This document shows positions 18,700 to 29,344 of a DNA stretch of 64,000 nucleotides, piece after piece (the stretch's first letter is position 1; every line of letters begins with the position of its first letter). This stretch comes from Sphingomonadaceae bacterium. GTDB lineage: Bacteria > Pseudomonadota > Alphaproteobacteria > Sphingomonadales > Sphingomonadaceae. Position numbers and translations under genes: made by a program. The DNA is taken from the NCBI GenBank assembly GCA_009926135.1, contig RFPL01000001.1:248001-312000 (forward strand), written 5' to 3'. The notes beneath the pieces are model-generated. The model did not search any database and was not told the DNA's origin. It was given only the letters and a program-made list of their open reading frames with translations.

Positions 18700-20024
18700 G
18701 CCCGCGCAAGATGCTGCTGGGCGCAGCTGCGCTCCTCGCGCTCTCTGCTCCCGCGATTGCCGAGGACGTGGCGATCACCAATGCCACGGTCGTGATCGGG
18801 GACGGTTCCGCGCCGATCCCAAATGGCACTGTTGTGCTGCGTGCGGGCAAGGTCCTCGCCGCTGGTGCCGGCGTGGCCGTGCCGGCAGGCGCGCGCACCA
18901 TCGACGCGACTGGCAAGTGGGTCACCCCCGGCCTGGTCGTCGCGGTCACCGATATCGGCCTGTTCGATGTTGAAGGGGTCGAGGAATCGAACGACGAGCG
19001 GGCCGACAAGGGCCCGTTCAACGCTGCGCTCGATCTATCCCCGGCGATCAACCCATTGGCCCAGCATATCGCCGTCAGCCGCGCCGGCGGGGTGACCCGG
19101 GCGGCCGTGGCGCCCCTGCGCACCGGGGCGATCTTCGGGGGGCAAGGCGCGATCATCGATCTCGCCTCGGATAGCCAGCCGATCACCCAGGCCCGCGCCT
19201 TCCAGTATGTCGAGCTTGGCGAAAGCGGGGCTCGTGCAGCTGGCGGCAGCCGTGCTGCGGTCCATGCCCTGTTGCGCAACGCCTTCATGGAAGCGCGCGA
19301 ACTGGCCCGCCGCGGCGGCGGTCAGGGCACCGACCCGCGCCTGCAGGACGCTGCGCCCGAACGGCCCGGCGATGCCCTGCTCACCCGCTTCGATGCCGCC
19401 GCGTTGGTCCCGGTAGTCACCGGCCGCCAACCGCTTTACGTCCGCGCTGAACGTGCCTCGGATATCCGCATGGCGCTTGCGCTCAAGACCGATTTCCCGG
19501 CGCTGAAGCTGGTGATCGTCGGTGCGACGGAAGGCTGGATGGTGACGAAAGAGCTGGCTGCTTCCGGTGTGCCGGTACTGGCCACCCCGCTCAATGACCT
19601 GCCGGCAAACTTCGAGCAGCTGGCCGCGACCCAATCCAACGTTGGCCGCATGGCGGCTGCGGGCGTGCGGGTCGGTCTGGGCGCATTTGGCGATCAGCCG
19701 CGTTATGCCCCGCAGTATGCTGGCAACCTGGTTTCGCTAACCAAGCTGCCGGGTGCCAGCGGGCTTGATTGGGGGCGGGCTTTCGCTGCGATCAGCTCGG
19801 TTCCGGCCGGGATCCTTGGCATGGGTGACAAGTTTGGCAGCCTGAAAACGGGCCTGGCTGGTGACGTGGTGATCTGGGATGGTGATCCACTGGAAAACAC
19901 CTCGGGCGTGGTCAGGGTGATGATCGACGGGGTCGAACAATCGCTGGTCAACCACCAGACCAAGCTGCGCGACCGCTACAAGGTGCCGACCGAAGGTGCG
20001 CTACCCAAGGCCTACGAGTGGTAG
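18696..20024 (+). CDS. secreted amidohydrolase-like protein lacking the HxH metal motif
   Basis: Paralogous partner of the preceding enzyme (442 residues, signal MLLGAAALLALSAPAIAE). The same beta-sandwich and barrel layout is visible (ATVVIGDGSAPIPNGTVVLR, then TGLAGDVVIWDGDPLE at the end), but where HxH should follow VTPGL the sequence reads VVAVTDIGLF, with no histidines, and other ligand His residues are also not evident. It may be a non-catalytic subunit or have a changed metal site. The ATGA overlap with the upstream gene suggests fixed stoichiometry. Confidence 0.87.
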   Translation: MSPRKMLLGAAALLALSAPAIAEDVAITNATVVIGDGSAPIPNGTVVLRAGKVLAAGAGVAVPAGARTIDATGKWVTPGLVVAVTDIGLFDVEGVEESNDERADKGPFNAALDLSPAINPLAQHIAVSRAGGVTRAAVAPLRTGAIFGGQGAIIDLASDSQPITQARAFQYVELGESGARAAGGSRAAVHALLRNAFMEARELARRGGGQGTDPRLQDAAPERPGDALLTRFDAAALVPVVTGRQPLYVRAERASDIRMALALKTDFPALKLVIVGATEGWMVTKELAASGVPVLATPLNDLPANFEQLAATQSNVGRMAAAGVRVGLGAFGDQPRYAPQYAGNLVSLTKLPGASGLDWGRAFAAISSVPAGILGMGDKFGSLKTGLAGDVVIWDGDPLENTSGVVRVMIDGVEQSLVNHQTKLRDRYKVPTEGALPKAYEW

Positions 20025-20062
20025 GGGGATCGCGTCACGCTGATTGAGGGAAAGGGAGAGTT

Positions 20063-20746
20063 ATGGAGCAAGGACTTGCCAATCTGGTCGCCGCGGCGGT
20101 GGCCTTTGTCGGAACCCACTTCGCACTCTCCCACCCCTTGCGGGCGCCGCTGGTGCGGATCGTCGGCGCGGTAGGCTTCCAGATTGTCTACTCGCTGGTT
20201 GCCTTTGCAACGCTGGGCTGGATGGTGCTGGCCTATCGGGCGATCGGGCCGGGCGCCGGCCTGTGGGACGGTTATGGAGCGGCCACCTGGACGCTCTCCA
20301 GCCTGCTGACCCTGATCGCTGCCGTACTGTTCGTCGGCAGCTTGCTAGGCAATCCGGCCCTCCCCGCACCGGGCGCGGCGGCGCTGGCGGAGAAGCCGGT
20401 CCACGGCGTATTCCACGTCACCCGTCACCCGATGATGTGGGGCTTTGCGCTCTGGGCGGCCAGCCACGCCCTGGTCAGCCCGACCCCGCGCAGCCTGGTC
20501 CTGACCGGGGCGGTCGGGTTCCTCGCGCTGGTCGGCTCGCACCTACAGGACCGCAAGAAGGAAGCGCTGATGGGCGCCGCCTGGGCCGGGTGGGAGGTCA
20601 AGACCTCGTACTGGCCCAAGCTGGGCGGGCTGGCCAAGGCGGGCCTGGTCCCCTGGCTCGGCGGACTGGTCCTGTGGCTGATCGCGACCTGGGCCCATAT
20701 CCCCGGCAACGGCATGGCCGCCGGGCTATGGCGCTGGGTGGGTTAG
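20063..20746 (+). CDS. NnrU-family membrane protein
   Basis: Integral membrane protein of 227 residues with about six helices. The segment FVGTHFALSHPLR at the N-terminus and FHVTRHPMMWGFALWAASH in the middle are typical of NnrU, related to 15-cis-zeta-carotene isomerase Z-ISO, in which conserved His residues bind haem. Its bacterial role is unclear; the name comes from a nitrite/nitric oxide reductase locus, but no denitrification genes lie nearby. GGGAGAG precedes the ATG. It follows the amidohydrolases with a 38-bp gap and may share their transcript. Confidence 0.88.
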   Translation: MEQGLANLVAAAVAFVGTHFALSHPLRAPLVRIVGAVGFQIVYSLVAFATLGWMVLAYRAIGPGAGLWDGYGAATWTLSSLLTLIAAVLFVGSLLGNPALPAPGAAALAEKPVHGVFHVTRHPMMWGFALWAASHALVSPTPRSLVLTGAVGFLALVGSHLQDRKKEALMGAAWAGWEVKTSYWPKLGGLAKAGLVPWLGGLVLWLIATWAHIPGNGMAAGLWRWVG

Positions 20747-20762
20747 CTGTCGCAGCCGAGTT

Positions 20763-22685
20763 TTAAGCCCGGGCTTCTTCCACCCCGGCGCTGTTATGGC
20801 GCAGCGCCTTCAGTACCGCATCGACGATGTTCGGCGCGTTGAGGCCGGCTTCGTCGTATTGCTTGTCGGGCGCATCGTGGTCCTGGAAGGTGTCGGGCAG
20901 TCGCAGGGTGCGGATTTTCAGGCCAGCGTCGAGCAGGCCTTCGTCGCTGGCCATGGTCAGGACGTGCGCGCCCAGCCCGCCAATTGCGCCTTCCTCGACT
21001 GTCACGATCACTTCGTGGCTGGCCATCAGGCGACGGATCAGATCGGTATCGAGCGGTTTGGCAAAGCGCAGGTCCGCGACTGTGGTCGAAAGCCCGCGCG
21101 CCTCGAGCGCTTCGGCCGCTTTCAGCGCTTCAGCCAGCCGCGTACCAAGCGATAGCAGGGCGACCTTGGTGCCTTCGCGCACGATCCGGCCCTTGCCGAT
21201 ATCCAGCTGCTGCGGAACCTCAGGCAGCGGCACGCCCACGCCATTGCCGCGCGGATAGCGGAAGGCGATTGGGCCGCTATCATGCAGCGCTGCAGTATAG
21301 GTCATGTGGACCAGCTCGGCCTCATCCGCCGCGGCCATCACCACCATGTTGGGCAGGGTGGCAAGGTAGGTGATATCGAAGCTGCCAGCGTGCGTAGCGC
21401 CGTCGGCCCCGACCAGCCCGGCGCGGTCGATCGCGAAGCGCACCGGCAGGTTCTGGATCGCCACGTCGTGGACCACCTGATCGAAGGCGCGCTGCAGGAA
21501 GGTCGAATAGATCGCACAGAACGGCCGCATCCCTTCGGCGGCCAGACCGGCGGCAAAAGTCACTGCGTGCTGTTCGGCAATGCCAACGTCAAAGCTGCGG
21601 TCCGGGTGGGCTTTCGCGAACCGATCAACGCCCGTGCCGCTGGGCATGGCCGCGGTAATCGCGCAAATCTTCGGATCGCTGTCCGCCAGCTTGGCCAGGG
21701 TCTCGCCGAACACGTTCTGATAGGCGGGGGCCTTGGCCGGGGCCTTGACCTGTTCGCCGGTGATCACATCGAACTTCTGAACGCCGTGATACTTGTCGGC
21801 GCTGGCTTCGGCCGGGGCATAGCCCTTGCCCTTCTGCGTCACGACATGGATCAGGCACGGCCCTTCGGCAGCATCGCGGACATTCTCCAGCACCGGGATC
21901 AGATGCTCGAGGTTATGCCCATCGACCGGGCCGACATAATAAAAGCCCAGCTCCTCGAACAGGGTGCCGCCCATTGCCATGCCGCGCGCGAACTCATCGG
22001 TCTTCTTGGCGGCGCGATGCAGCGGTTCGGGCAATTTGCGCGAGATCTTGCGGGCCACTTCCCGCAGTTCCAGGAACGGACGCGAGGACACGATCCGGGC
22101 GAGATAGGCCGAGAGCCCGCCAACCGGCGGCGCGATCGACATGTCGTTATCGTTGAGGATCACGATCAGCCGGTTGCCGGCATCCCGCGCGTTGTTCATC
22201 GCCTCATAGGCCATGCCCGCGCTCATCGCGCCGTCGCCGATCACGGCAATGCCCTTGCCCGGCTGACCCTGCAGCTTGTTGGCAATGGCAAAGCCCAGCG
22301 CGGCCGAGATCGAGGTGGAGCTGTGCGCCGCGCCGAACGGATCGTACTCGCTCTCGCTGCGCTTGGTGAAGCCGGACAGGCCGCCGCCCGTGCGCAGGGT
22401 GCGGATCCGGTCACGGCGTCCGGTGATGATCTTGTGCGGATAGGCCTGGTGGCCCACGTCCCAGATCAGCTTGTCATCCGGCGTATTGAAGACATAGTGG
22501 ATCGCCACGGTCAGCTCGACCACGCCCAGACCCGAGCCGAGATGGCCACCGGTGGTGCCCACGGCACTGATCATTTCTGTGCGGAGTTCATCGGCCAGCT
22601 GCCGCAACTGCTCGGGCGCTAGTTTGCGCAGATCGGCCGGAACATCAACGGTATCCAGCAAAGGCGTGGCAGGAGGCTGACTCAT
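20763..22685 (-). CDS. dxs: 1-deoxy-D-xylulose-5-phosphate synthase
   Basis: Thiamine-diphosphate enzyme that condenses pyruvate and glyceraldehyde 3-phosphate, the first step of the MEP isoprenoid pathway. The 640 residues match the family. Visible are [39 protein letters not shown] (ThDP/Mg site), [20 protein letters not shown] (catalytic Glu) and the C-terminal transketolase domain with DLRFAKPLD. ispG of the same pathway lies at 60.6 kb. It is downstream of the Zur-type regulator gene by 64 bp on the same strand. Confidence 0.97.
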   Translation of the reverse strand: MSQPPATPLLDTVDVPADLRKLAPEQLRQLADELRTEMISAVGTTGGHLGSGLGVVELTVAIHYVFNTPDDKLIWDVGHQAYPHKIITGRRDRIRTLRTGGGLSGFTKRSESEYDPFGAAHSSTSISAALGFAIANKLQGQPGKGIAVIGDGAMSAGMAYEAMNNARDAGNRLIVILNDNDMSIAPPVGGLSAYLARIVSSRPFLELREVARKISRKLPEPLHRAAKKTDEFARGMAMGGTLFEELGFYYVGPVDGHNLEHLIPVLENVRDAAEGPCLIHVVTQKGKGYAPAEASADKYHGVQKFDVITGEQVKAPAKAPAYQNVFGETLAKLADSDPKICAITAAMPSGTGVDRFAKAHPDRSFDVGIAEQHAVTFAAGLAAEGMRPFCAIYSTFLQRAFDQVVHDVAIQNLPVRFAIDRAGLVGADGATHAGSFDITYLATLPNMVVMAAADEAELVHMTYTAALHDSGPIAFRYPRGNGVGVPLPEVPQQLDIGKGRIVREGTKVALLSLGTRLAEALKAAEALEARGLSTTVADLRFAKPLDTDLIRRLMASHEVIVTVEEGAIGGLGAHVLTMASDEGLLDAGLKIRTLRLPDTFQDHDAPDKQYDEAGLNAPNIVDAVLKALRHNSAGVEEARA

Positions 22686-22749
22686 GATCCGGGCCTTACA
22701 CGCTTGGCTTGTTGGTGTCGATTGAGACTATCGGTCCATTGCGGGCCGA

Positions 22750-23214
22750 TCAGCTACACCGCTCGCACACGCCGCGCAGCTCCACCACTGGGCGGATGTC
22801 CGCAAAGCCGGCTCTGTGCGCGGCTTCGACCAGCGATCCGGTCAACTTGTCATCGTCGATGTGCTCGGCCCGGCCGCAAACATCGCAGATCAGGAAGATG
22901 CAATCATGCCGGCAGCCGGGATGACTGTTGGCGATATAGGCGTTGGCGCTTTCGACCCGGCGCGCCAGGTTGGTCTTCACGAACAGATCGAGGATCCGGT
23001 AGACCGAGTTGGCCGCCACCCGCTTGCCGCGGCCCTTGGAAACATTCTCCGCGACGTCATAGGCCGAGACTGGCCGGTCCTGCGCGGCGAGCGCGTGGAA
23101 TACCTCGGCGCGCATCTCGGTCCATTGTTCGCCCGCATCGGTCAGCGCGTGGCGCGCCGCCTCAACCAGGCCGGGGCCGGAATGCTCGTCGTGGTTGTGA
23201 TGGTGACCTGACAT
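22750..23214 (-). CDS. zur: Fur-family transcriptional regulator, probably zinc-responsive Zur
   Basis: Metal-sensing repressor of 154 residues. The N-terminus is rich in histidine (SGHHHNHDEHS), the winged helix covers about residues 25-95 (VFHALAAQDRPVSAYDVAE, NSVYRILDLFV), and the dimerisation half has ICDVCGRAEHI and the terminal CERC pair for a structural zinc. This combination fits Zur, which represses zinc uptake genes, better than Fur. The start chosen lies 20 bp after the msrA stop; an upstream in-frame ATG would read through msrA. Likely cotranscribed with msrA. Confidence 0.85.
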   Translation of the reverse strand: MSGHHHNHDEHSGPGLVEAARHALTDAGEQWTEMRAEVFHALAAQDRPVSAYDVAENVSKGRGKRVAANSVYRILDLFVKTNLARRVESANAYIANSHPGCRHDCIFLICDVCGRAEHIDDDKLTGSLVEAAHRAGFADIRPVVELRGVCERCS

Positions 23215-23234
23215 CGCGCTGATATAGGCGCTAG

Positions 23235-23912
23235 TTAGCCCTTGGTGAAGTCCGGCTTGTAGAAACCGGGGAAGCGCTTCTTGAGCGCCGCCACCTTGGC
23301 CACGTCCCAGGCCAGTATATAGGGATGACGCGGGTTCCTGGCCATGAAGTCCTGATGATAACCCTCGGCCGGGTAGAACTTGCGATAGGCTTCGATCGGG
23401 GTGACGATCGGCCGTGCCCACACGCCCGAGGTCTTCATCTGCGCCAGGTAGGCGCTGGCGACGAGGCGCTGCTCTTCGCTGGTCGGGACGAGGGCGGCGC
23501 GATATTGCGGGCCGACGTCCGGACCCTGACGATCCTTCAGCGTCGGATCGGCGGCAACCGAGAAGAAGATCCGCACCAGCTGGTCATAGCGGACGACGGC
23601 CGGGTCGTAAGTGACCTGCACCGCCTCGGCGTGACCGGTATCGCCCTCGCCGACACGGTCGTACTTCGCGCTCTTGCCGTCGCCACCGTGATAGCCGGTC
23701 AGCACGCTCTTTACGCCCAGCACATGGCTGAACACGGCCTCGACGCCCCAGAAGCAGCCGCCGGCAAAGACCGCGGTTTTCAGGCCGGGTGCTTCCCTGG
23801 CCTGGCGCGCGGCGGCGGGGGCGAGCACGTCTACCTCACCGGCGCTTGCTGGAGTTTGCTGACAGGCGGCGGCAAGCGCCAGAATTGCAGGCAGGAAAAG
23901 CTTGCGCCTCAC
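23235..23912 (-). CDS. msrA: peptide-methionine (S)-S-oxide reductase, exported lipoprotein
   Basis: Reduces methionine-S-sulfoxide in proteins. Among the 225 residues, [19 protein letters not shown] carries the catalytic GCFW cysteine and [20 protein letters not shown] follows. The N-terminus [18 protein letters not shown] is a signal peptide with lipobox AAAC, so the enzyme is probably a periplasmic lipoprotein like the MsrB in this window. The start is GTG, overlapping the stop of a small upstream gene as GTGA. Confidence 0.94.
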   Translation of the reverse strand: MRRKLFLPAILALAAACQQTPASAGEVDVLAPAAARQAREAPGLKTAVFAGGCFWGVEAVFSHVLGVKSVLTGYHGGDGKSAKYDRVGEGDTGHAEAVQVTYDPAVVRYDQLVRIFFSVAADPTLKDRQGPDVGPQYRAALVPTSEEQRLVASAYLAQMKTSGVWARPIVTPIEAYRKFYPAEGYHQDFMARNPRHPYILAWDVAKVAALKKRFPGFYKPDFTKG

Positions 23913-24070
23913 CGGGTGCGGTCGGGCAGGGCGGCGGCTTCGGCCTTGGGGATCACCTTGCCGGAAATACCGTCTTCGCTCTGGGCCCAGACCGAGCCGA
24001 CCAACAGCACGGCCCCCAGCGCGAAGCCGAGGCCGAAAGAGCGGAACAGGTCGGTCTTGAACAGGCCCAT
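23909..24070 (-). CDS. small single-pass membrane protein coupled to msrA
   Basis: A 53-residue protein beginning [19 protein letters not shown]. One hydrophobic stretch (about residues 12-28, ending LVGSVWA) looks like a membrane helix or signal peptide; the rest is short and polar ([17 protein letters not shown]). Its TGA stop overlaps the GTG start of msrA, the main reason to accept it as a gene. Family not recognised; it may be an envelope partner of MsrA or a leader whose translation delivers ribosomes to msrA. Confidence 0.6.
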   Translation of the reverse strand: MGLFKTDLFRSFGLGFALGAVLLVGSVWAQSEDGISGKVIPKAEAAALPDRTR

Positions 24071-24202
24071 CAGGTGTAGTCCGAAACGAAGTTTGCGTGC
24101 GGCGCTCTCCCTGCGGAAAAACGCCTTACTTCCAAGTGAACAATGCGCCTCACCGTACGGCAGAGCGGTGAAGCGATTATGGTTTGCGGTAAGCCGAGGA
24201 AC

Positions 24203-25792
24203 TCAGTGCCGGAAGTGCCGCATTCCGGTGAAGACCATGGCAAGGCCGGCTTCGTCCGCTGCGGAAATCACTTCCTCGTCGCGAATCGATCCGCCGGGCT
24301 GGATCACAGCGGTCGCCCCTGCTTCTGCCGCAGCCAACAGGCCATCAGCGAAGGGGAAGAACGCATCGGAAGCCACCGCGCTGCCGACCGCGCGGCTCTG
24401 CGCCCAACCGAACTTTTCGGCAGCCTCGGCGGCCTTCATCGCGGCGATGCGGCTGGAGTCGCGGCGGTTCATCTGGCCCGCACCGATCCCGGCGGTGATC
24501 CCGTCACGCGCATAGACGATGGCGTTGGACTTGACGTGACGGGCAACGGTCCAGGCGAACAGGCAGTCCTTCAGTTCCTGATCGGTGGGCGCGCGCTTGG
24601 TCACGACCTTCAGGTCAGCCGCGCCAATCGCGCCATTGTCGCGGGTCTGGACCAGCAGGCCGCCGGTGATTGGCTTGACCATCAGCCCGCCGCGGCGCGG
24701 ATCGGGCAGGTCGCCGGTCAGCAGCAGGCGCAGGTTCTTCTTCCTGGCGAAGGCGGCAATGGCGGCTTCATCGGCAGCAGGGGCGACGACGACTTCGGTG
24801 AAGATCTGGCAGATCGCCTCGGCGGTCGGGCCATCAAGCGGCACGTTGACCGCCACGATCCCGCCAAAGGCCGAAACATCATCGCACTGCAGCGCGCCGG
24901 TCCAGGCCTCAAGCAGGCTGGAGCCTTGGGCAACGCCGCAAGGGTTGGCGTGCTTTACGATGATCACGGCCGGGTCCTGGCCACGGAATTCGGCGGCGAG
25001 TTCCAGCGCCGCGTCGGCGTCGTTGTAATTGTTGTAGGACAGTTCCTTGCCCTGGACCTGCCGTGCCTGGGCGATCCCGTGGCCGTGCGGCCCGCGCGGG
25101 AGATAGAGCGCGGCGCGCTGATGCGGATTTTCGCCATAGCGCAGCTCTTCGGCGCGGGTGCCGATCACGGCGAGCGTTTCCGGGAAGAGCTGCTGCTGGT
25201 CGGCAAAGGCGAACCACTGGCTGATCATGCTGTCGTAGGCAGCGGTCGCGGCATAGGCGCGGGCGGCCATCAGGCGGCGGAAATCATACGACGTGGCGCC
25301 CTCGTTGGCCTCCAGCTCGGCCAGCAGGCCGGCGTAATCGGCCGGGTCGGTGAGGATAGTCACATAGGCGTGGTTCTTGGCCGCCGAACGGACCATGCTG
25401 GGCCCGCCGATGTCGATGTTTTCGATGATCTCGTCGCGGTCCGCGCCCTTGGCGACGGTCGCCTCGAAGGGATAGAGGTTTACCACGACGAGGTCGATCG
25501 CGCCGATCTGGTGCTCCGCCATGGCGGCGGCGTGTTCGGGGTTGTCGCGCACGGCCAGCAGCCCGCCGTGGACCTTGGGGTGCAGCGTCTTGACCCGGCC
25601 GTCCATCATTTCAGGGAAGCCGGTCAGTTCGGAAATGTCCATCACAGTCAGGCCGGCATCGCGCAGCGCCCTCGCAGTGCCGCCGGTCGAAACCAGTTCC
25701 ACCCCGCGCCGCGCAAGCTCCTGGCCCAGATCGACCAGCCCGGCCTTGTCTGACACCGAAAGCAGCGCCCGGCGGATCGTTACCTCAGTCAT
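24203..25792 (-). CDS. purH: bifunctional AICAR formyltransferase / IMP cyclohydrolase
   Basis: Catalyses the last two steps of purine synthesis, from AICAR to IMP. The 529 residues are standard. The N-terminal MGS-like cyclohydrolase domain begins [20 protein letters not shown] with [13 protein letters not shown]; the formyltransferase domain includes [31 protein letters not shown] and [10 protein letters not shown], ending [11 protein letters not shown] and [11 protein letters not shown]. It starts 7 bp after the heparinase-like gene, as the third gene of an rpe-heparinase-purH operon. Confidence 0.97.
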   Translation of the reverse strand: MTEVTIRRALLSVSDKAGLVDLGQELARRGVELVSTGGTARALRDAGLTVMDISELTGFPEMMDGRVKTLHPKVHGGLLAVRDNPEHAAAMAEHQIGAIDLVVVNLYPFEATVAKGADRDEIIENIDIGGPSMVRSAAKNHAYVTILTDPADYAGLLAELEANEGATSYDFRRLMAARAYAATAAYDSMISQWFAFADQQQLFPETLAVIGTRAEELRYGENPHQRAALYLPRGPHGHGIAQARQVQGKELSYNNYNDADAALELAAEFRGQDPAVIIVKHANPCGVAQGSSLLEAWTGALQCDDVSAFGGIVAVNVPLDGPTAEAICQIFTEVVVAPAADEAAIAAFARKKNLRLLLTGDLPDPRRGGLMVKPITGGLLVQTRDNGAIGAADLKVVTKRAPTDQELKDCLFAWTVARHVKSNAIVYARDGITAGIGAGQMNRRDSSRIAAMKAAEAAEKFGWAQSRAVGSAVASDAFFPFADGLLAAAEAGATAVIQPGGSIRDEEVISAADEAGLAMVFTGMRHFRH

Positions 25793-25799
25793 GTGAATG

Positions 25800-27662
25800 C
25801 TATCCCATCTTCTTCAGCAGCCAGGCAAAGTTGCCGCCGCCGCGTGATACCAAGCCCTGCAGGACCAGTTGCTGGATCGGCTGCGGCCGGCCCTGGCCAT
25901 CAGCCCAGATGCTTTCCTCGACCGTTACCTGGCCCCCGGCGCGGAACTGCCAATAGGATCCATCGGGCAGGGCAAGGCCCGCACCCTGGCCGTCTTCGCT
26001 CAGGCCTACTTCGATTCCCGGGCCGAGATGGAAGCGGATCGCAAAGGCCACCTTGCCGCTCTTGCCTTTGCCGCCGGCGGGGATCAGCAGGTCCTCGCCG
26101 CGGAGTTCGGAACCCTCGTCACGCAGGATCAAGATGCGGCGGTGGGTCAGGCCATAGCGCTGGACATAGCCATTGTGGCTCGCTTCAAGCCGGGTCGCGC
26201 CCGACAGTTTTTCACCGGCAATGGTGCGGCGGTCCACCTCCACCTCGGAGACCCCGCTCCCGATCCGGCCATTGATCAGCACGGCCGTGGAGTTCACATC
26301 GTCCAGCGCCAGGGTTGAATGCGCTGCCGTGGCGCGCAGGCCCTGTTCAAGCCGCACCGGGATCAGGCCGCCGGCGCAGGCCGAGCCGCCGCAGTTGACC
26401 ACGATCCGCTGGCCCTGGTGCGAAAACTCGAAGGCGAGGGTCGAGGCGCAGCCCGAGCGGGCGTGCTTGGCGAGCGGAGGCGGAGCAGCATCGAACTGCA
26501 GGATCGATTTCTGGGCGACAGCGCGCTGGTAGCCCCACTGGCGCACGTCGCGCAGGGGCCGGGTGCGCACGCCAGAGGCGGCGATCAGCGCCGAAACGTC
26601 AGCCGCATCAACCGCCCAGCCGCCTTGCCATGATCCCAGCGAGCCATCGCCATGCGTCAGCGCCAGCAGCGGGGGGACCAGCAGGGCCAGGATTGCTTCC
26701 AGCGCGGCGGGCGGATCGCGCCGCACAGCGTTGTAGCAGGCGCGCAGCCGCACCAGCAGGGCGATGACCTCCATCTGCCCCAGCGGCGAGCGCGAGAGAA
26801 TGCCGCCATCGTCACCGACCAGCTCGCCCAGCGCCTTGATCAGGCCAGCCTCGCCGAACAGGCGGCGCGGCTTGCCATCGGGCAGCAGCAGGCCGGCGGC
26901 GACGATCCCGCACCAGCCGGCCACCTCGGCCAGCAGGTCTTCGGCGCGACCGACATTCTTGTCCAGCCAGCGCGCGGTATCGTTCATCGCCGCAAGCACG
27001 CGCGCGCGCTGGGCCTTGTCGTTGCCCGAGAGGATCAGCGGGGCGTGGACCAGCCAGTTCAGCTCACGCGTGCCGGCATTGGCAACGGTCCAGCCCGGTC
27101 CCTTACCCGGTCGGGAAGGCGGTGAAGGGTTGGCAGCCAGCCAGGCGGCAAGGACACGTTCCGCTACGGGCACGACCTGGTCGCGCGGGGCCGAAGCTTC
27201 GAGATCAGCCAGCCAGGCGAACGAATGAACCGCCCGCTCCAGCGGCGGGGCCATGCGTGCTGCGCTGGCAAAGTCGATCTGCGCGATCGGCGCCTTGACC
27301 CCATGGACCAGGAAATGTCCGGCCCGAATCGCCGTGCCGGCCATTTTCTGGCCGGGCAGTGGATTAAGCACGGTCGCCAGCAGGCGCGGCTTGGCGGGCT
27401 TGCGGAATGGTGCGGCCAGCGTCGATCCCGGCACGCCCATGCGATAGGCCAGTCGCAGCAGGCGTTCCCCCGCCCCCAGCGTCGGCGGCGAGAAATCGGC
27501 AAGGGCCAGGGCGCGGCCGGGTTCGACCAGCTCGCTCGGTGCCGGGCCAGCGCCATGATCGATCAGTGCAGCTTCGCTGCCCGCGCCCAGCGGGATGGCC
27601 ATGCCCGGCTCCGCGCGGTCCGGGGTCGTATCGTCACGGGTCTGGCTCATCGCCTCGATCAT
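25800..27662 (-). CDS. heparinase II/III family protein
   Basis: Protein of about 620 residues. The N-terminal ~300 residues form an alpha-helical toroid region ([19 protein letters not shown] and [13 protein letters not shown]), and the C-terminal half is beta-sandwich with segments like [14 protein letters not shown] and [18 protein letters not shown], as in heparinase II/III-like lyases. Such proteins cleave uronate polysaccharides, but in alphaproteobacteria this gene is commonly embedded between rpe and purH, and its role there is not established. The ATG overlaps the rpe stop (ATGA); an in-frame ATG 12 bp later is an alternative. Confidence 0.85.
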   Translation of the reverse strand: MIEAMSQTRDDTTPDRAEPGMAIPLGAGSEAALIDHGAGPAPSELVEPGRALALADFSPPTLGAGERLLRLAYRMGVPGSTLAAPFRKPAKPRLLATVLNPLPGQKMAGTAIRAGHFLVHGVKAPIAQIDFASAARMAPPLERAVHSFAWLADLEASAPRDQVVPVAERVLAAWLAANPSPPSRPGKGPGWTVANAGTRELNWLVHAPLILSGNDKAQRARVLAAMNDTARWLDKNVGRAEDLLAEVAGWCGIVAAGLLLPDGKPRRLFGEAGLIKALGELVGDDGGILSRSPLGQMEVIALLVRLRACYNAVRRDPPAALEAILALLVPPLLALTHGDGSLGSWQGGWAVDAADVSALIAASGVRTRPLRDVRQWGYQRAVAQKSILQFDAAPPPLAKHARSGCASTLAFEFSHQGQRIVVNCGGSACAGGLIPVRLEQGLRATAAHSTLALDDVNSTAVLINGRIGSGVSEVEVDRRTIAGEKLSGATRLEASHNGYVQRYGLTHRRILILRDEGSELRGEDLLIPAGGKGKSGKVAFAIRFHLGPGIEVGLSEDGQGAGLALPDGSYWQFRAGGQVTVEESIWADGQGRPQPIQQLVLQGLVSRGGGNFAWLLKKMG

Positions 27663-28327
27663 GCCCCGCCGGATTCCTTGAGCGCCGCGATGTTGGCGGC
27701 ATAGCGCTCTGGCCCGCCGCGGAAGGTCGCGGTCCCGGCCACCAGCACGTCCGCTCCGGCCATCACGCACAGCCGCGCCGTTTCGATATCGACCCCGCCA
27801 TCAACTTCCAGCCGGATGTCGCGCCCGCTCTTGTCGATCGCCTTGCGCACGGCCTCGATCTTGCGGAGCTGGCTGGTGATGAAGCTCTGCCCGCCAAACC
27901 CGGGATTGACGCTCATCACCAGGACGAGGTCAATGTCATCGATCAGGTAATCGAGCATCTTGGCCGGGGTGCCGGGATTGAGCGAAACGCCCGCCAGCTT
28001 GCCCAGCCCCTTGATCGCCTGGACCGTGCGGTGGATGTGTGGGCCAGCCTCGGGGTGCACCGTGATGATATCGGCGCCGGCCTCGGCAAAGGCGGCCAGG
28101 TAGCTGTCCACCGGACTGATCATCAGGTGGACGTCAAGCGGCTTGGTAGTGTGTGGGCGCAGCGCCTTTACTACCATCGGGCCAATGGTGATGTTGGGCA
28201 CGAAATGCCCATCCATCACGTCAACATGGATCCAGTCCGCTCCGGCGGCGTCAATGGCACGCACTTCCTCGCCCAGCCGGGCGAAGTCGGCAGACAGGAT
28301 CGAAGGTGAAATCAGCGGCTGGGGCAT
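27659..28327 (-). CDS. rpe: ribulose-phosphate 3-epimerase
   Basis: Interconverts ribulose 5-phosphate and xylulose 5-phosphate in the pentose phosphate pathway. The TIM barrel of 222 residues shows [31 protein letters not shown] (metal-binding His and Asp), [17 protein letters not shown] and EVDGGV. It is the first gene of the operon rpe-heparinase-purH and diverges from the RiPP operon across a 150-bp gap. Confidence 0.97.
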   Translation of the reverse strand: MPQPLISPSILSADFARLGEEVRAIDAAGADWIHVDVMDGHFVPNITIGPMVVKALRPHTTKPLDVHLMISPVDSYLAAFAEAGADIITVHPEAGPHIHRTVQAIKGLGKLAGVSLNPGTPAKMLDYLIDDIDLVLVMSVNPGFGGQSFITSQLRKIEAVRKAIDKSGRDIRLEVDGGVDIETARLCVMAGADVLVAGTATFRGGPERYAANIAALKESGGA

Positions 28328-28480
28328 GGCTGTGGCGGAGGCCTCCCTTTACCGGCGCTTACCTACCACATCTGGTACCGACAACCGGACAACCAGCGTT
28401 TTCCACACGGTATCCGGCGTATAAATGCCCCGGCTGGACGATTGACCGCCGCGGGCGGCGGCGGCACAGCGTGCACACCG
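28328..28480. promoter_or_regulatory. divergent promoter region between rpe and the RiPP operon
   Basis: It contains a tandem GACAACC repeat (28380-28386 and 28388-28394) lying inside the inverted pair CTGGT (28372) and ACCAG (28392), and a TATAAA hexamer (28420-28425) suited to a -10 element for the rightward RiPP operon. No convincing -35 is seen. The repeats are candidate regulator sites. Confidence 0.35.
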
Positions 28481-29344
28481 ATGATCGCCGCGCGCACACC
28501 CGCCCAAGCCATGGCCCTGCTGGCCCGTGAAACCGCCTGGCGACACGGCCAGACTCCGCGCGGGCTGGACGGGATTGCAGTGCCCCCGGGCCACCGGCTC
28601 ATCGCGGGTGGGCGCTATCTGCAATGGAGCGAAAGCGGGTACGGCTATTGCTACGCTCCGGGCGAGGGGATCGTGGTCGAGCGGCCCGCCGGGGCCGATC
28701 CGGACGAGGAAGCATTGTGGCTCTACGGGAGCGTCTATGCCGCGGTCGCCTGCCTCAATGGGTTCCTGCCGATCCATGCTTCGGCGGTGGCGCATGATGG
28801 CAAGGTCATTGCCTTCACCGGTCCGACCGGTGCCGGAAAATCGACGCTGGCGGCCGGGCTTGGCCAACTGGGCTTGCCGTTATTCTGCGACGACACCTTG
28901 CTGGTCGATCTGCACAGCACTGCCGGTCTGATCGCCATGCCCGGCCACAAGCGGTTGAAACTGCTGCCCGATGCCCTGGCCCTTGCCGGAGCGGACGCGG
29001 AGCAACCGGTCGGCGCGGAAACCGGCAAGTTCTATGCTCGGCCAGCCGCGGGGGACGTGGGCGAGCCTCTGCCGCTGGCGGGGTTGGTCTTCCTTGAGCC
29101 TGGGCCGGAAACCACCTGGCAAATTCTTCGCGGCGCGGAGCGGTTTGTCCGGCTGGAGGATGATCACTATACGCAGGACATCTTCCGCGAGGCGGCGCAA
29201 CCGGGCCGCGCGGGGCTGTTTGCGCTGCGGGCGCGGTTGGCAGGGCAGGTAGCGATGGTGCGGCTCAGCCGGCCGATCTCGGAGCAGGGGTATGCCGCTT
29301 CGCTGGCACTGGCGGCAGAGCGGATCAGGGAGTTTGAAGCATGA
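28481..29344 (+). CDS. HPr-kinase-like protein of a RiPP operon
   Basis: P-loop kinase related to the C-terminal domain of HPr kinase/phosphorylase (287 residues from the ATG; a TTG 39 bp earlier is also possible, and neither has a clear ribosome binding site). It shows FLPIHASAVAHDGK, Walker A FTGPTGAGKST and LPLFCDDTLLVDL, the expected order of HPrK catalytic elements. In the paeninodin lasso pathway a homologous kinase phosphorylates the C-terminal Ser of the precursor; the precursor here also ends in Ser. Overlaps the PqqD-like gene (ATGA). Kinase role is inferred by homology and context. Confidence 0.85.
   Translation: MIAARTPAQAMALLARETAWRHGQTPRGLDGIAVPPGHRLIAGGRYLQWSESGYGYCYAPGEGIVVERPAGADPDEEALWLYGSVYAAVACLNGFLPIHASAVAHDGKVIAFTGPTGAGKSTLAAGLGQLGLPLFCDDTLLVDLHSTAGLIAMPGHKRLKLLPDALALAGADAEQPVGAETGKFYARPAAGDVGEPLPLAGLVFLEPGPETTWQILRGAERFVRLEDDHYTQDIFREAAQPGRAGLFALRARLAGQVAMVRLSRPISEQGYAASLALAAERIREFEA

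Noticed and set aside
21282-22622. 446-residue plus-strand frame
   Set aside because: It is antisense to dxs and low in recognisable motifs.
24143-25753. 536-residue plus-strand frame
   Set aside because: It is the antisense shadow of purH, with no protein similarity.
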